DNA from: Clostridium simiarum | Lineage (GTDB): Bacteria > Bacillota > Clostridia > Clostridiales > Clostridiaceae | NCBI RefSeq assembly: GCF_018919175.1 | Contig: NZ_JAHLQL010000001.1 | Span: 372,001-436,000 of the forward strand | Direction: 5' to 3' | Length of the DNA stretch: 64,000 bases | Part shown: piece by piece, positions 40,309 through 49,421 of the stretch | Position numbering within the stretch: the first letter of the stretch is position 1 | How the letters are laid out: each line of letters opens with the position of its first letter | Notes under the pieces: generated by a model | Databases searched by the model: none | Told to the model about the DNA's origin: nothing | The model's input: the letters and a program-made list of their open reading frames with translations, nothing else | Program-made: the position numbers and the translations under genes

Positions 40309-41103
40309 ATGAATAACAATGTTTATATGCCATTTAAATCAAAGATATTAGATATAAAAAAGCATACAGAGATTGAGTATACTTTTAGAATGGAATTTAA
40401 GGGTGATGTAAAACCAGGGCAATTTTTCGAAGTTTCCATTCCAAAATATGGAGAAGCACCTATTTCTGTCTGTGGCATGGGAGAGGGATATATAGATCTA
40501 ACAATAAGAAGAGTTGGAGTAGTAACAGATATAATTCACTCTTTTAAACTAGGACAATCTATATTTTTAAGAGGACCTTATGGTAATGGATTTCATATAG
40601 AAAATTATAAACATAAAGAACTTATTGTAGTGGCTGGAGGAACAGGAGTATCACCAGTAAAGGGTATAATAGATTATTTTTCTAAAAATATTAATGAATG
40701 TGTATCTTTAAATGTTATTGCAGGATTTAAAACTGTAGATAATATACTTTTTAAAGAGGATATAGAAGATTGGAGGAAGTCTTCTAATGTAATAATTACT
40801 GTAGATAGTGCTGAGGAAGGATATAAGGGGAACAGAGGACTTGTGACTAAATATGTGAAAGATCTTCAAATAGAGGATAGGGAAAATGTGCAAGTAGTTG
40901 TTGTGGGACCTCCCATGATGATGAAATTTACTGTAGGGGAGTTTTTGAAATTAGGTATAGATGAAAAGAATATTTGGATTTCACAGGAAAGAAAAATGTG
41001 CTGTGGAGTTGGCAAATGTGGACATTGTAAGATAGATGATACTTATATTTGTCTTGATGGACCTGTATTTAATTATGTAAAGGGAAAGACTCTTATAGAT
41101 TAG
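40309..41103 (+). CDS. asrB: Anaerobic sulfite reductase subunit B (NADH/FAD subunit)
   Basis: A 264-residue ferredoxin-NADP reductase-like subunit that takes electrons from NADH and passes them to AsrA. FAD-binding: LTIRRVG and LRGPYGNGF; nucleotide-binding: VVAGGTGVSPVKGII; 2Fe-2S ligands in KMCCGVGKCGHCKID and YICLDGPVF. Begins 2 bp after asrA and ends 12 bp before asrC, so the three are one translational block. RBS GAGGTGG. Confidence 0.95.
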   Translation: MNNNVYMPFKSKILDIKKHTEIEYTFRMEFKGDVKPGQFFEVSIPKYGEAPISVCGMGEGYIDLTIRRVGVVTDIIHSFKLGQSIFLRGPYGNGFHIENYKHKELIVVAGGTGVSPVKGIIDYFSKNINECVSLNVIAGFKTVDNILFKEDIEDWRKSSNVIITVDSAEEGYKGNRGLVTKYVKDLQIEDRENVQVVVVGPPMMMKFTVGEFLKLGIDEKNIWISQERKMCCGVGKCGHCKIDDTYICLDGPVFNYVKGKTLID

Positions 41104-41115
41104 GGGGATTTGAAT

Positions 41116-42063
41116 ATGGATATAAATACAAAAGCTTTAAAGAAAAATGCCTTTAGGATTACAAAAACTAGAGGAATAACTGCTTTAAGAGTGAGAGTTC
41201 CTGGTGGACATTTAGATGTTAAACATTTTGATACAATAAAATATATAGCAGATAATTATGGAAATGGTACTGTGCACATAACTACTAGACAAGGTTTTGA
41301 AATTCCAGGAATAAAAGTCTGTTACATGGAAGAGGTAAACGAGCTTATACAACCAGTTATTGAAGGTCTCAATATAAACCAAATAAGCCCTAATACAGGA
41401 TATTCTGCGTCAGGTACAAGAAATGTTTCTGCTTGTATAGGGAATAGGGTATGTCCTTTTGGGAATTATGACACTACAGCTTTTGCAAAAAGAATTGAAA
41501 AAGCAATATTCCCTAATGACTATCATGTAAAAGTAGCACTTACAGGCTGCGCTAATGATTGTATAAAGGCTAGAATGCATGATTTTGGTATAATAGGAAT
41601 GACAGAGCCGCAGTACGATTCTTATAGATGCATAGGCTGTAAAAGCTGTGTTACTAACTGTAAAAAGAGGGCTACAGCAGCTTTAAGTTTTGAGAATTTT
41701 AAGGTAGTTAGGGATCATGATAAATGTATAGGTTGTGGTGAGTGTATAGGTAAATGTCCTACAGGTGCATGGACAAGAAGTGATAAAAAATATTATAAAT
41801 TAGTAATAATGGGTAGAACAGGAAAGAAAAACCCAAGAATAGCCCAGGATTTTATAAAATGGATAGATGAAGATAGTATACTTAAAATAATACTTAATAC
41901 TTATGAGTATATTGAGGCATATATAGATAAGGATGCTCCAGGTGGTAAAGAACACATAGGATATATAGTTGATAGAACTGGATATCAGATTTACAAGGAA
42001 TGGGTACTTAAGGAGGTTAATCTTCCAGAAAAGGCCGTGGTGGCCCCCTATATTAACTGGTAA
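41116..42063 (+). CDS. asrC: Anaerobic sulfite reductase subunit C (siroheme catalytic subunit)
   Basis: Catalytic 315-residue subunit that reduces sulfite to sulfide at a siroheme-4Fe-4S centre. Ligands: ACIGNRVCPFG and TGCANDCIKA. It has an inserted two-cluster ferredoxin domain, CIGCKSCVTNCKKR and CIGCGECIGKCPTGA. This arrangement is typical of AsrC. The start ATG 41116 lies eight bases after GGGGG; an in-frame TTG at 41110 is too close. Last gene of the fnt-asrABC operon. Confidence 0.95.
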   Translation: MDINTKALKKNAFRITKTRGITALRVRVPGGHLDVKHFDTIKYIADNYGNGTVHITTRQGFEIPGIKVCYMEEVNELIQPVIEGLNINQISPNTGYSASGTRNVSACIGNRVCPFGNYDTTAFAKRIEKAIFPNDYHVKVALTGCANDCIKARMHDFGIIGMTEPQYDSYRCIGCKSCVTNCKKRATAALSFENFKVVRDHDKCIGCGECIGKCPTGAWTRSDKKYYKLVIMGRTGKKNPRIAQDFIKWIDEDSILKIILNTYEYIEAYIDKDAPGGKEHIGYIVDRTGYQIYKEWVLKEVNLPEKAVVAPYINW

Positions 42064-42103
42064 TAGTAAGTTAGCTATTTTGTTAAATTTATAGTCAAAT
42101 ATG

Positions 42104-42133
42104 TTGACAGGAAACTGTTTTCATTGATATAAT
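42104..42133 (+). promoter_or_regulatory. Promoter of the argS T-box transcript
   Basis: TTGACA (42104-42109), an 18-bp spacer and TATAAT (42128-42133), both consensus hexamers, directly upstream of the T-box leader. Confidence 0.85.
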
Positions 42134-42154
42134 GTAATGTAATTTAATATAAAA

Positions 42155-42380
42155 ATTCAAAGAAGAGAAGAGTACTTTTATAGAATTTCTTAAAGCGAAT
42201 AAGGACAGAGTGAAAGCCTTATAAGATATATAAAAGGAAGAGAGCCTCAGAGAAGCTACCTACTAATATAGTTTAGGTAAGCCGCTAAATGCGTTAGATT
42301 TTTGAGTGGATCATTGTTATGATCAACAGGAGTGGTACCGCGGATATTCCGTCTCTTATTTTTAAGAGGCGGTTTTTTAT
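42155..42380 (+). promoter_or_regulatory. T-box riboswitch upstream of argS
   Basis: The leader contains the stem I landmarks (AGCGAATAAGG ... GTGAAAGCC and GGAAGAGAGCC), the conserved T-box sequence AGTGGTACCGCGG (42331-42343) and a terminator, CCGTCTCTT (42349-42357) with AAGAGGCGG (42364-42372) and a T run. Uncharged tRNA-Arg pairing with the T-box bulge would free an antiterminator. A plausible specifier is AGA at about 42223-42226 (TATAAGATAT), not certain. Confidence 0.93.
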
Positions 42381-42459
42381 TTTATAAATAATTATAATTC
42401 AAAGATACCGCCAATGTAATATTTAAAATTATAAGATTTAATTAAGGAGGAAAATAGAA

Positions 42460-44151
42460 ATGGATTATAAAAAGATCATAGCTGAAAGAATTTCTCAGCA
42501 TGTAGATATGGATAAAGAGCAATTAGAAAAAATTATAGAAATTCCACCTAAACCTGATATGGGGGATTTTGCATTTCCTTGTTTCCAATTTGCTAAAGTA
42601 TTAAGAAAGGCACCAAATGCTATAGCAGAAGAGTTAAAGGATAAAATCTCAAAGGAAGGGTTTGAAAAAGTTGAAACTTTAGGACCTTACCTAAACTTTT
42701 TTGTGGAAAAGGGAGATCTTATAAAAGAAACATTAAACAAGATATTAAACGAAAAAGAGAAATATGGATCTTCAGAAGAAGGAAAGGGCAAAAATGTTAT
42801 AGTGGAGTATTCTTCTCCAAATATTGCAAAACCTTTCCATGTAGGACATCTATTTACTACAGCTATAGGAAATGCTTTATATAAAATGTTAAATTTTGAA
42901 GGATATAATGCCATAGGTGTTAACCATTTAGGAGACTGGGGAACACAATTTGGAAAGCTTATAGTAGCATATAAGAGATGGATAGATGAAAAAGCCCTTG
43001 AAAAAAATCCAATAGAAGAGCTTCTAAGAATATATGTAAAATTTCATGATGAGTCAGAGAAAAATCCTTCTCTAGAAGATGAAGCTAGAATGCATTTTAA
43101 GAGACTAGAAGATGGTGAAGAGGAAGAAACAAAGCTTTGGAAGAGATTCAAAGACTTAAGTTTGAAAGAATTTGAAAAAGTTTATGAAATACTAGGTGTA
43201 AAATTTGATTCCTATGCAGGAGAAAGTTTCTACAGTGATAAAATGGATACTGTAGTAGAAGAGTTAGAAAATAAAGGCTTACTTGTAGATAGTAATGGGG
43301 CTAAAGTGGTTATGTTAGATGAATATAATATGCCTCCTTGTATAATTAAAAAGGCTGATGGAGCTACCATATATGCTACAAGAGATCTTGCTGCTGCAAT
43401 ATATAGAAAAAACACCTATAATTTTTATAAAAATATTTATGTAGTTGGAACTCCACAGGCTCTTCACTTTAAACAGATATTTACTACATTAAAACTTATG
43501 GGCCATGACTGGGCTAATGACTGTAGACATGTAGGTTTTGGGTTGGTAAAGTTTGCAGATAAAAAGCTTTCTACTAGAAAAGGTGATGTAATTTTACTTG
43601 AAGATTTGCTAAAAGAGGCAACAACTAAAACCTTAGAGATAATAAATGAAAAGAATCCAGATCTTGAAAATAAGGAAGAGGTAGCTAAAAAGGTAGGAAT
43701 AGGTGCAGTAGTATTTGCATATCTTAAAAATAATAGAGAAAGAGATATTGTGTTTGATTGGAAGGATATGCTAAGTTTTGAAGGAGAAACAGGACCATAT
43801 GTTCAATATACTTACGCAAGAGCTAAGAGTATATTAAGAAAAGCAGGCACTATAGGTTCTGAATGTGATTACTCTAAACTTAACTCAAAGGAAGAGTTTG
43901 AATTGGTTAAAACCTTAAAAGCATTTAATGAAGCTATACTCTCTGCTATAGATAAACTTGAACCAGCTATGTTAACAAGATATATTATAGATGTAGCTAA
44001 AGCATTTAATAAATTTTATAATTCTCACTCAATAATAAATTTAGAAGATGAATCTTTAAAAAATGCTAGATTAAATATGGTTGAGGCAACATGTACAGTA
44101 ATTCATAATGGACTAAGTCTATTAGGTATAGAAACAGTAGAAAAAATGTAA
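42460..44151 (+). CDS. argS: Arginyl-tRNA synthetase
   Basis: A class I aminoacyl-tRNA synthetase of 563 residues. [13 protein letters not shown] (about 118) is the HIGH-type signature and KLSTRKGD the KMSKS-type loop, which in ArgRS is often degenerate. The N-terminal arginyl additional domain (1-90) and C-terminal anticodon DALR domain (440-563, [12 protein letters not shown]) are intact. It is controlled by the T-box leader, so it is raised when tRNA-Arg is uncharged. RBS AAGGAGG. Confidence 0.97.
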   Translation: MDYKKIIAERISQHVDMDKEQLEKIIEIPPKPDMGDFAFPCFQFAKVLRKAPNAIAEELKDKISKEGFEKVETLGPYLNFFVEKGDLIKETLNKILNEKEKYGSSEEGKGKNVIVEYSSPNIAKPFHVGHLFTTAIGNALYKMLNFEGYNAIGVNHLGDWGTQFGKLIVAYKRWIDEKALEKNPIEELLRIYVKFHDESEKNPSLEDEARMHFKRLEDGEEEETKLWKRFKDLSLKEFEKVYEILGVKFDSYAGESFYSDKMDTVVEELENKGLLVDSNGAKVVMLDEYNMPPCIIKKADGATIYATRDLAAAIYRKNTYNFYKNIYVVGTPQALHFKQIFTTLKLMGHDWANDCRHVGFGLVKFADKKLSTRKGDVILLEDLLKEATTKTLEIINEKNPDLENKEEVAKKVGIGAVVFAYLKNNRERDIVFDWKDMLSFEGETGPYVQYTYARAKSILRKAGTIGSECDYSKLNSKEEFELVKTLKAFNEAILSAIDKLEPAMLTRYIIDVAKAFNKFYNSHSIINLEDESLKNARLNMVEATCTVIHNGLSLLGIETVEKM

Positions 44152-44162
44152 TATTACCACAA

Positions 44163-44200
44163 AAAAGAGATATTAATTAATTTTAATGTCTCTTTTAATT
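44163..44200 (+). terminator. argS terminator
   Basis: A 14-bp stem with one wobble starting at AAAAGAGA (44163) and ending at TCTCTTTT (44196). Confidence 0.75.
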
Positions 44201-44295
44201 ATATTAAAATTTATGGGTGTTCTAGATCTGGAATAGTTTACTTATGATGGGTAGTCTTGTATAATGTATATATAACTCAATTGGAGGTGTAGGAT

Positions 44296-44685
44296 TTGAA
44301 GGTATATGATATTATGAGCAAAAATGTTATTGCTGTTAATGATAAAGATACGGTAAACAAAGCTTTAAATATGCTAATTGATAAAAGGATAAATGGTGCC
44401 CCAGTGGTGGACAAGGATAATAATCTTAAAGGCATAATAGTAAAGGCAGATATATATAGATTTTTAGTAGATGAAGGGCATTATGATACTTATCCTGTAG
44501 AGTCTGTAATGAAAAAAGAGGTAGTTACTGCTGAAACTGAAGAAAAAATTATAGATGTAGCAAAAAAAATTAGATATAACGACATAGTAGCTATACCTGT
44601 GGTAGATAAAAGCAATAAGGTTATAGGGATGATTTCTATGGAGGATATTATAGATTACTTTATAGAAGAGTTAAATAGAGTATAG
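44296..44685 (+). CDS. CBS-domain pair protein
   Basis: A stand-alone 129-residue Bateman module: two CBS repeats (about 1-58 and 66-125), with MSKNVIAVNDKDTVNKALNM, INGAPVVDKDNNLKGII and VAIPVVDKSNKVIGMISMED. Such proteins bind adenine nucleotides or similar ligands and regulate partner enzymes; no partner domain is fused. TTG start at 44296, eight bases after GGAGG. Confidence 0.9.
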   Translation: MKVYDIMSKNVIAVNDKDTVNKALNMLIDKRINGAPVVDKDNNLKGIIVKADIYRFLVDEGHYDTYPVESVMKKEVVTAETEEKIIDVAKKIRYNDIVAIPVVDKSNKVIGMISMEDIIDYFIEELNRV

Positions 44686-44716
44686 AAAGTTTTGTAAGCA
44701 TATATTAAAATATTTA

Positions 44717-44750
44717 ATAAGGTTATGGAGTTATCACTTCATAACCTTAT
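44717..44750. terminator. Convergent terminator overlapping the reductase stop
   Basis: ATAAGGTTATG (44717-44727) pairs with CATAACCTTAT (44740-44750). The right arm holds the last codons of the minus-strand reductase gene. Confidence 0.65.
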
Positions 44751-45381
44751 CTATTACTTCTTTAATGTCTTCTTGAGCTTTTTTAATGGCAGCATCTTTA
44801 GAAGAAGGATCCATATCTATGCCTTGAACAAGTATCTTTTCAAATTTCTTTATTCCTAGAAATTTAAATATATCATGAATATAATCTATGCCGTGGTTGA
44901 ATTTTCCACCGAATATTTTAGGATAAATCCCTCCAGAGGATTGAATATAAACCATACTTCTTTCTTTATCATCTAAAAGACCTTTTACTTCTTCATCAGA
45001 TATTTGAATTACTTTATTATTTATTATAATACAATCTATATATCTCTTAAGTCTGGAAGGATAACTTATGCTCCACATTGGTGCAGCTATTACATAACAA
45101 TCCGCATTTAAGAATTGGCTACAGAGAGTGTTGATCCTATCTACGTCTTTTTTATCCTCCGGAGATAAAGAATTATATTCATCACCAGAAACTAGTTCTG
45201 CTCTGGATTTAATAATTCTCTCATTTATCTCAGGTATATCTTCATTATAAAGATCTAATTCTTCCATCATATAGTCAGTGTTTTTAATTAAAAAATTAGT
45301 AACAAAGTCTCTACCTATAGTTTTACTAGTAGATACTTCTTGAGGTTTTGGATTAACAGTAATATATAATAATTTTTTCAA
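44734..45381 (-). CDS. FMN-dependent NADH-azoreductase family protein
   Basis: A flavodoxin-fold oxidoreductase of 215 residues. FMN-phosphate loop near VNPKPQEVSTSKTIG, then APMWSISYPSRLKRYIDC (the flavin isoalloxazine region) and QSSGGIYPKIFGGK. The family reduces quinones and azo compounds with NADH. The start is TTG 45381 after GGAGG at nine bases; an earlier TTG is only three bases from that site. Product is cytosolic. Confidence 0.88.
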   Translation of the reverse strand: MKKLLYITVNPKPQEVSTSKTIGRDFVTNFLIKNTDYMMEELDLYNEDIPEINERIIKSRAELVSGDEYNSLSPEDKKDVDRINTLCSQFLNADCYVIAAPMWSISYPSRLKRYIDCIIINNKVIQISDEEVKGLLDDKERSMVYIQSSGGIYPKIFGGKFNHGIDYIHDIFKFLGIKKFEKILVQGIDMDPSSKDAAIKKAQEDIKEVIDKVMK

Positions 45382-45506
45382 ACACAATCACCTCCAAATA
45401 TATAATTATTTTTAGCTATATATTTAAGTTTATACATTTTTATTTTAACAAATTTAGGTTGTGGTTCATAATATAACCATATAAGTATTAAAAGAAAGGT
45501 TTAAAT

Positions 45507-46097
45507 ATGGTTAATAATCCATATGCATATAGCTTTTATTATTGGGATGGTTTTTTAGATTCTATGTCATGTAATAGCTATACTAGAGATAATATGAGAA
45601 AGTATTATGCTACAAGAGATGAAGCATACTTTAGAAACATGAACACTATGGCTACAGCAGTTATAAAGGGAGGACCTTTTGCTCCAAGTATTAAAGGGAT
45701 GGTATATTTTGTAGATGTACCTTATGGGACAAATGTCTGTGTGACCGTTTGGGGTTTACCAGAATTTAAGCCTGCTACAGCCAATGAAAAACAAATAGGA
45801 CCCCATGGATTCCATATACATGAGTTCGGTAATTGTGAAGTTGGAGACGTAAATGATCCCTTTAAGTCAGCAGGATCCCATTGGAATCCTACTAAACAGC
45901 CACATGGCAATCATGCAGGGGATTTTCCTGTACTATTTTCTAATCATGGAATAGCAATGATGTGTTTTTTTACAGATAAATTTAAGGTTAAAGATGTAAT
46001 TGGTAAATCTGTTGTAATACATGAAAGTCCAGATGATTATAAGACTCAACCAGCTGGTGATTCAGGTAGAAGACTAGCTTGCGGTGTTATTAAGTAA
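45507..46097 (+). CDS. Cu/Zn superoxide dismutase-like protein
   Basis: A 196-residue protein with a 60-residue N-terminal extension (Tyr/Asn rich, no signal peptide) and a Cu/Zn SOD fold: GFHIHEFGNC (two Cu-binding His and a disulfide Cys), SAGSHWNPTKQPHGNHAGD (remaining His and Asp zinc ligands) and DSGRRLACGVI with the second disulfide Cys and active-site Arg. In spore-forming clostridia and bacilli such proteins can be spore-coat associated. Activity cannot be proven from sequence, but the metal ligands look complete. Confidence 0.83.
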   Translation: MVNNPYAYSFYYWDGFLDSMSCNSYTRDNMRKYYATRDEAYFRNMNTMATAVIKGGPFAPSIKGMVYFVDVPYGTNVCVTVWGLPEFKPATANEKQIGPHGFHIHEFGNCEVGDVNDPFKSAGSHWNPTKQPHGNHAGDFPVLFSNHGIAMMCFFTDKFKVKDVIGKSVVIHESPDDYKTQPAGDSGRRLACGVIK

Positions 46098-46166
46098 TTA
46101 ATGTAGTGTTACTATGACAAATACTTTCTGAAAGAGTATCGGTAACGGGAGATAAGGTATAAATAT

Positions 46167-46214
46167 AAAAAGCCTTTATCTTAATTTCTAATAGAAATAA
46201 GATAAAGGCTTTTT
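46167..46214. terminator. Bidirectional terminator
   Basis: Stem of about 21 bp, AAAAAGCCTTTATCTTA (from 46167) with its complement ending at 46214; it serves the SOD-like gene and the minus-strand feo genes. Confidence 0.88.
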
Positions 46215-46225
46215 ATTATATGATA

Positions 46226-46390
46226 CTATTTCTTTTCTATTTTAATGGTGTTTGAGTTACAACCAGAGCAAGAGGAGTGAGAAGGACAATGGTCGCAACT
46301 GCATTTTCCTGATTTTGTGTTTTTAAAGTTTTTATAAATCACATATACAGAAAAACCTACTATTACTGTTGCAAATATTATTTCTAACAT
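46226..46390 (-). CDS. Small FeoB-associated Cys-rich membrane protein
   Basis: A 54-residue protein missed by length filters: one membrane segment at residues 2-20 (LEIIFATVIVGFSVYVIY) and a cysteine-rich tail (CSCDHCPSHSSCSGC). Its ATG is 14 bp after the feoB stop, with AGAGGTG before it. Proteins of this sort follow feoB in many Firmicutes; they may help iron handling at the FeoB pore. Confidence 0.85.
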   Translation of the reverse strand: MLEIIFATVIVGFSVYVIYKNFKNTKSGKCSCDHCPSHSSCSGCNSNTIKIEKK

Positions 46391-46404
46391 AAAGAAACAC
46401 CTCT

Positions 46405-48174
46405 TTAAAATATTAAATTTCCTACATTATATACAAGAAAGGACATGATCCAAGCTAACAATAGTTGATAACCTACTGAAAATAAAGCCATTTTTCCACC
46501 GTACTCTTTCTTCATAGCAGCTACTGTGGCTACGCATGGTGTGTATAATAATACAAAAATTAAAAAGGAAATTGCAGCTATAGAAGTAAAATGGCTAGGT
46601 AATATAGTTGAAAGTTGATCTCCGTAAATAACACGCATAGTTGCAACTACAGATTCCTTTGCTATAAATCCTGTTAAAAGAGAAACAGCAGCTTGCCATG
46701 TGCCGAAGCCTAAAGGCATTAAAATTGGAGCTAATAATCCACCTATAATAGATAAAAAGCTTATAGATATATCCTCTGTATATCCGGTTAAGCTGAATTT
46801 AGATAAAATCCAGATTATTACAGACATTGCAAAGATAATTGTACCAGCTTTTTTGGCAAAGCCCTTACCTTTATCCCAGGTATGGTTTAATAAATTTTTT
46901 ACTTCTGGTAGCTTATATTCTGGTAACTCAATAATAAAAGGTTCTTCATCTTTTTTAAATAAGGTATTTTTAAATAAAATTCCTAATAAAAATGCAAGTA
47001 CAATACCTAATAGATAAAGACATAATACTAAAATATCCGCCTTTTCAGGGAAAAATGCTGATGCGAATACAGCATAAACAGGTAGTCGTGCGTTACAAGA
47101 CATAAGAGGAACTAAAAGAGCAGTAAGTTTTCTGTCTTTTTCACTCTCTAAGGTTCTTGCTGACATTATAGCAGGTACAGCACAACCAAAACCTATAACG
47201 AAAGGAATAAAAGCCTTTCCTGATAATCCCATTTTTCTCATTAGCTTATCCATTATAAAAGCAACTCTTGCCATGTAGCCGCTATCTTCTAGTATAGATA
47301 TGCAGAAAAATAAGGTTAATATTATAGGAATAAATACAAATACGGAACCTACTCCACCTATAATTCCATCAACTATTAATGAAGAAAACCAAGGGCTAGA
47401 GTTTTCTAATAAACTCGATACAAAAGGAGAAAAAGTATTACTAACAAAATCCTCTAATAGATCTGAGAGAGGTTGCCCCACCCAATTAAAAGTGAATTTA
47501 AATATTAAAAACATTATTCCTAAAAATATAAAATAAGCCAAAAAAGGATTTAGTATTACTTTGTCAATTTTATCAGAAGTATTTGTATAATTTTTGGAAG
47601 AGTTATAAGTTACACTACTAGATAATATATTTTCTATATAGTTATAAGTAGTTTTTTCATTTGGGAAAGAATAATCATTAGTGTCATTAAAGTTTAAATA
47701 TTTTTTACTTTCTATAATTTTTATTATATCTTTTATACCCTTGCCTTTACTGGCTATCATAGGTATTACTGCAACTTTTAAATTCTTAGATAAAGATTCT
47801 ATATCTATATTTATACCTTTAGAATTTGCTACATCTAGCATGTTTAAGACTAATATTATAGGTTTGTTAAATTGCTTTAATTGAGTAGTAAGATATAAAT
47901 TTCTATTTAAATTAGATGCATCAACAATGTTGATTATAACATCCACCTCTCCATTATTTAAAAAGTTTTTAGATACTTTTTCTTCATTGGAGTAAGTGTC
48001 CATGGCGTAAATCCCAGGAAGATCAACGATTTTTATTTTATCTTCAATAAAGCCTTCTTTTTTTTCTACTGTAACCCCAGGCCAATTACCCACATATTGC
48101 TTAGAACCAGTTAAGGCGTTAAAGAGAGTAGTTTTACCTACATTTGGATTACCTAACAATGCTGCTGTTATCAT
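46405..48174 (-). CDS. feoB: Ferrous iron transporter FeoB
   Basis: A 589-residue membrane Fe(II) transporter with a cytosolic G domain. G1 GNPNVGKTTLFN, G3 VDLPGIYAMD and G4 NMLD lie within residues 1-160; a short spacer follows, then eight or more membrane segments (from about 215) with the Gate motifs. It is shorter than E. coli FeoB (773 aa), as clostridial forms commonly are; nothing suggests truncation. RBS AAGGAGG. It follows feoA by 20 bp, and the small Cys-rich protein follows it. Confidence 0.95.
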   Translation of the reverse strand: MITAALLGNPNVGKTTLFNALTGSKQYVGNWPGVTVEKKEGFIEDKIKIVDLPGIYAMDTYSNEEKVSKNFLNNGEVDVIINIVDASNLNRNLYLTTQLKQFNKPIILVLNMLDVANSKGINIDIESLSKNLKVAVIPMIASKGKGIKDIIKIIESKKYLNFNDTNDYSFPNEKTTYNYIENILSSSVTYNSSKNYTNTSDKIDKVILNPFLAYFIFLGIMFLIFKFTFNWVGQPLSDLLEDFVSNTFSPFVSSLLENSSPWFSSLIVDGIIGGVGSVFVFIPIILTLFFCISILEDSGYMARVAFIMDKLMRKMGLSGKAFIPFVIGFGCAVPAIMSARTLESEKDRKLTALLVPLMSCNARLPVYAVFASAFFPEKADILVLCLYLLGIVLAFLLGILFKNTLFKKDEEPFIIELPEYKLPEVKNLLNHTWDKGKGFAKKAGTIIFAMSVIIWILSKFSLTGYTEDISISFLSIIGGLLAPILMPLGFGTWQAAVSLLTGFIAKESVVATMRVIYGDQLSTILPSHFTSIAAISFLIFVLLYTPCVATVAAMKKEYGGKMALFSVGYQLLLAWIMSFLVYNVGNLIF

Positions 48175-48194
48175 GCTTGTCCTCCTTAATAAAA

Positions 48195-48425
48195 CTAAGA
48201 TGCACTATCTATATATATATTTCTTGCATCTGTTTTTCTAATTGCCATATCAAAGCCTCTAAAATTAATTACTATAGGGTCCCCTAAAGGAGCGGAACGT
48301 TTTATTAAAATCTCTGTTCCTTCTACACAACCTAAAGCAAGTAGTCGCTTGGCTAATTTTTCATCACCATTTATCGATAAAACTGTACCTCTTTGGCCTA
48401 TTTTTAAGTCGCAAACGCACATCAT
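48195..48425 (-). CDS. feoA: Ferrous iron transport protein FeoA
   Basis: A 76-residue SH3-like protein that supports FeoB: KIGQRGTVLSINGDEKLAKR, GCVEGTEILIKRSAPLGDP and the C-terminal MAIRKTDARNIYID. Start ATG 48425, after AAGGGG; a second ATG one codon later is also possible, and a GTG further up overlaps the ribosome site. Operon feoA-feoB-small protein is controlled by the Fur site at 48439. Confidence 0.93.
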   Translation of the reverse strand: MMCVCDLKIGQRGTVLSINGDEKLAKRLLALGCVEGTEILIKRSAPLGDPIVINFRGFDMAIRKTDARNIYIDSAS

Positions 48426-48438
48426 TAACACCCCTTAC

Positions 48439-48486
48439 TGAAAATCATTATCACTATATTATAGCATTTTGATATAATATAGTCAA
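48439..48486 (-). promoter_or_regulatory. feoA promoter with Fur box
   Basis: On the minus strand TTGACT (48481-48486), a 17-bp spacer and TATAAT (48458-48463). TGAAAATCATTATCA (48439-48453) matches the Fur consensus TGATAATnATTATCA with one mismatch and covers the start site, so iron-bound Fur would block the operon. Confidence 0.88.
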
Positions 48487-48689
48487 CAGTTTGTCCAAAG
48501 TTGATAAAAAAGTAACTATACTTAACAAAAGAGTTCTAAGTTGAATAGACATTAAATTCGTGATATTATACTATAAATATAAGATTAAAAATAAATTAAA
48601 GTATCTTTAAATTTATAAGAATAAATATGGTTCATGGAAGCAATATATAAGTAGAGAGGCGGTGAAAACCTGATAATTTCAGGGAGGAT

Positions 48690-49415
48690 ATGAACATTGG
48701 AGCGTTTTTTGATATTGATGGAACTCTTTATAGAGAGGGACTTATAGCTGAGATTTTTAAAAAGTTAGTAAAATATGAAATAATAGAACCGGAAAAGTGG
48801 TATAATGAAGTAAGGCCTGAATATCAAAAGTGGGATAAAAGACAAGGGAATTATGATAATTATCTTTTGAAAATGGCAGATATTTATATACAAGCAGTTA
48901 AAGGCTTACATAAATCTCAAGTAGAGTTTATAGCAAGAAGGGTCGTTCAGCAAAAGGGGGATAGGGTATATACCTATACTAGAGATAGAATAACTTGGCA
49001 TAAAGCTAAGGGACATAAGATTATAATAATATCTGGAAGCCCAGAAGAATTAGTTAAGGAAATGGCATTAAAGTATGGATTTGATGATTATAAAGGTGCT
49101 GCTTACTTAATGGATAATGAAATGGAGTATACTGGAGAAGTAATTCCTATGTGGGATAGCAAAAGTAAGAGAGAAGCCATATTATATTTTAAGGACAAAT
49201 ATCATATAGATCTTTCAAATAGTTATGCTTATGGGGATACTGCAGGTGATTTTTCAATGTTTAAATCTGTAGGGAATCCTATTTGTATAAACCCAACTCG
49301 AGAATTAATAAAAAAGGTTTTAGAAGATGAAGAGGTAAAAAATAAAATCAAAATAGTGGTAGAGAGAAAAGATGTTATTTATGGCTTAAATGCAGATTGT
49401 TTACAGATTTTATAA
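48690..49415 (+). CDS. HAD-IB family phosphatase
   Basis: A 241-residue hydrolase of the SerB-like HAD-IB group. Motif I FFDIDGTLYREG, motif II IISGSPEELVKE, and motif IV YGDTAGDFSMF. The Lys of motif III is within WDSKSKREAI. HAD-IB enzymes act on small phosphorylated molecules, the substrate here is unknown. The ATG has an awkward spacing (two bases after GGGAGG), so initiation may be weak. The next gene starts seven bases downstream. Confidence 0.85.
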   Translation: MNIGAFFDIDGTLYREGLIAEIFKKLVKYEIIEPEKWYNEVRPEYQKWDKRQGNYDNYLLKMADIYIQAVKGLHKSQVEFIARRVVQQKGDRVYTYTRDRITWHKAKGHKIIIISGSPEELVKEMALKYGFDDYKGAAYLMDNEMEYTGEVIPMWDSKSKREAILYFKDKYHIDLSNSYAYGDTAGDFSMFKSVGNPICINPTRELIKKVLEDEEVKNKIKIVVERKDVIYGLNADCLQIL

Positions 49416-49421
49416 GAAAGA

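Noticed and set aside
46405-48174. Truncated FeoB
   Set aside because: All G motifs and membrane segments are present and shorter FeoB forms are usual in clostridia.
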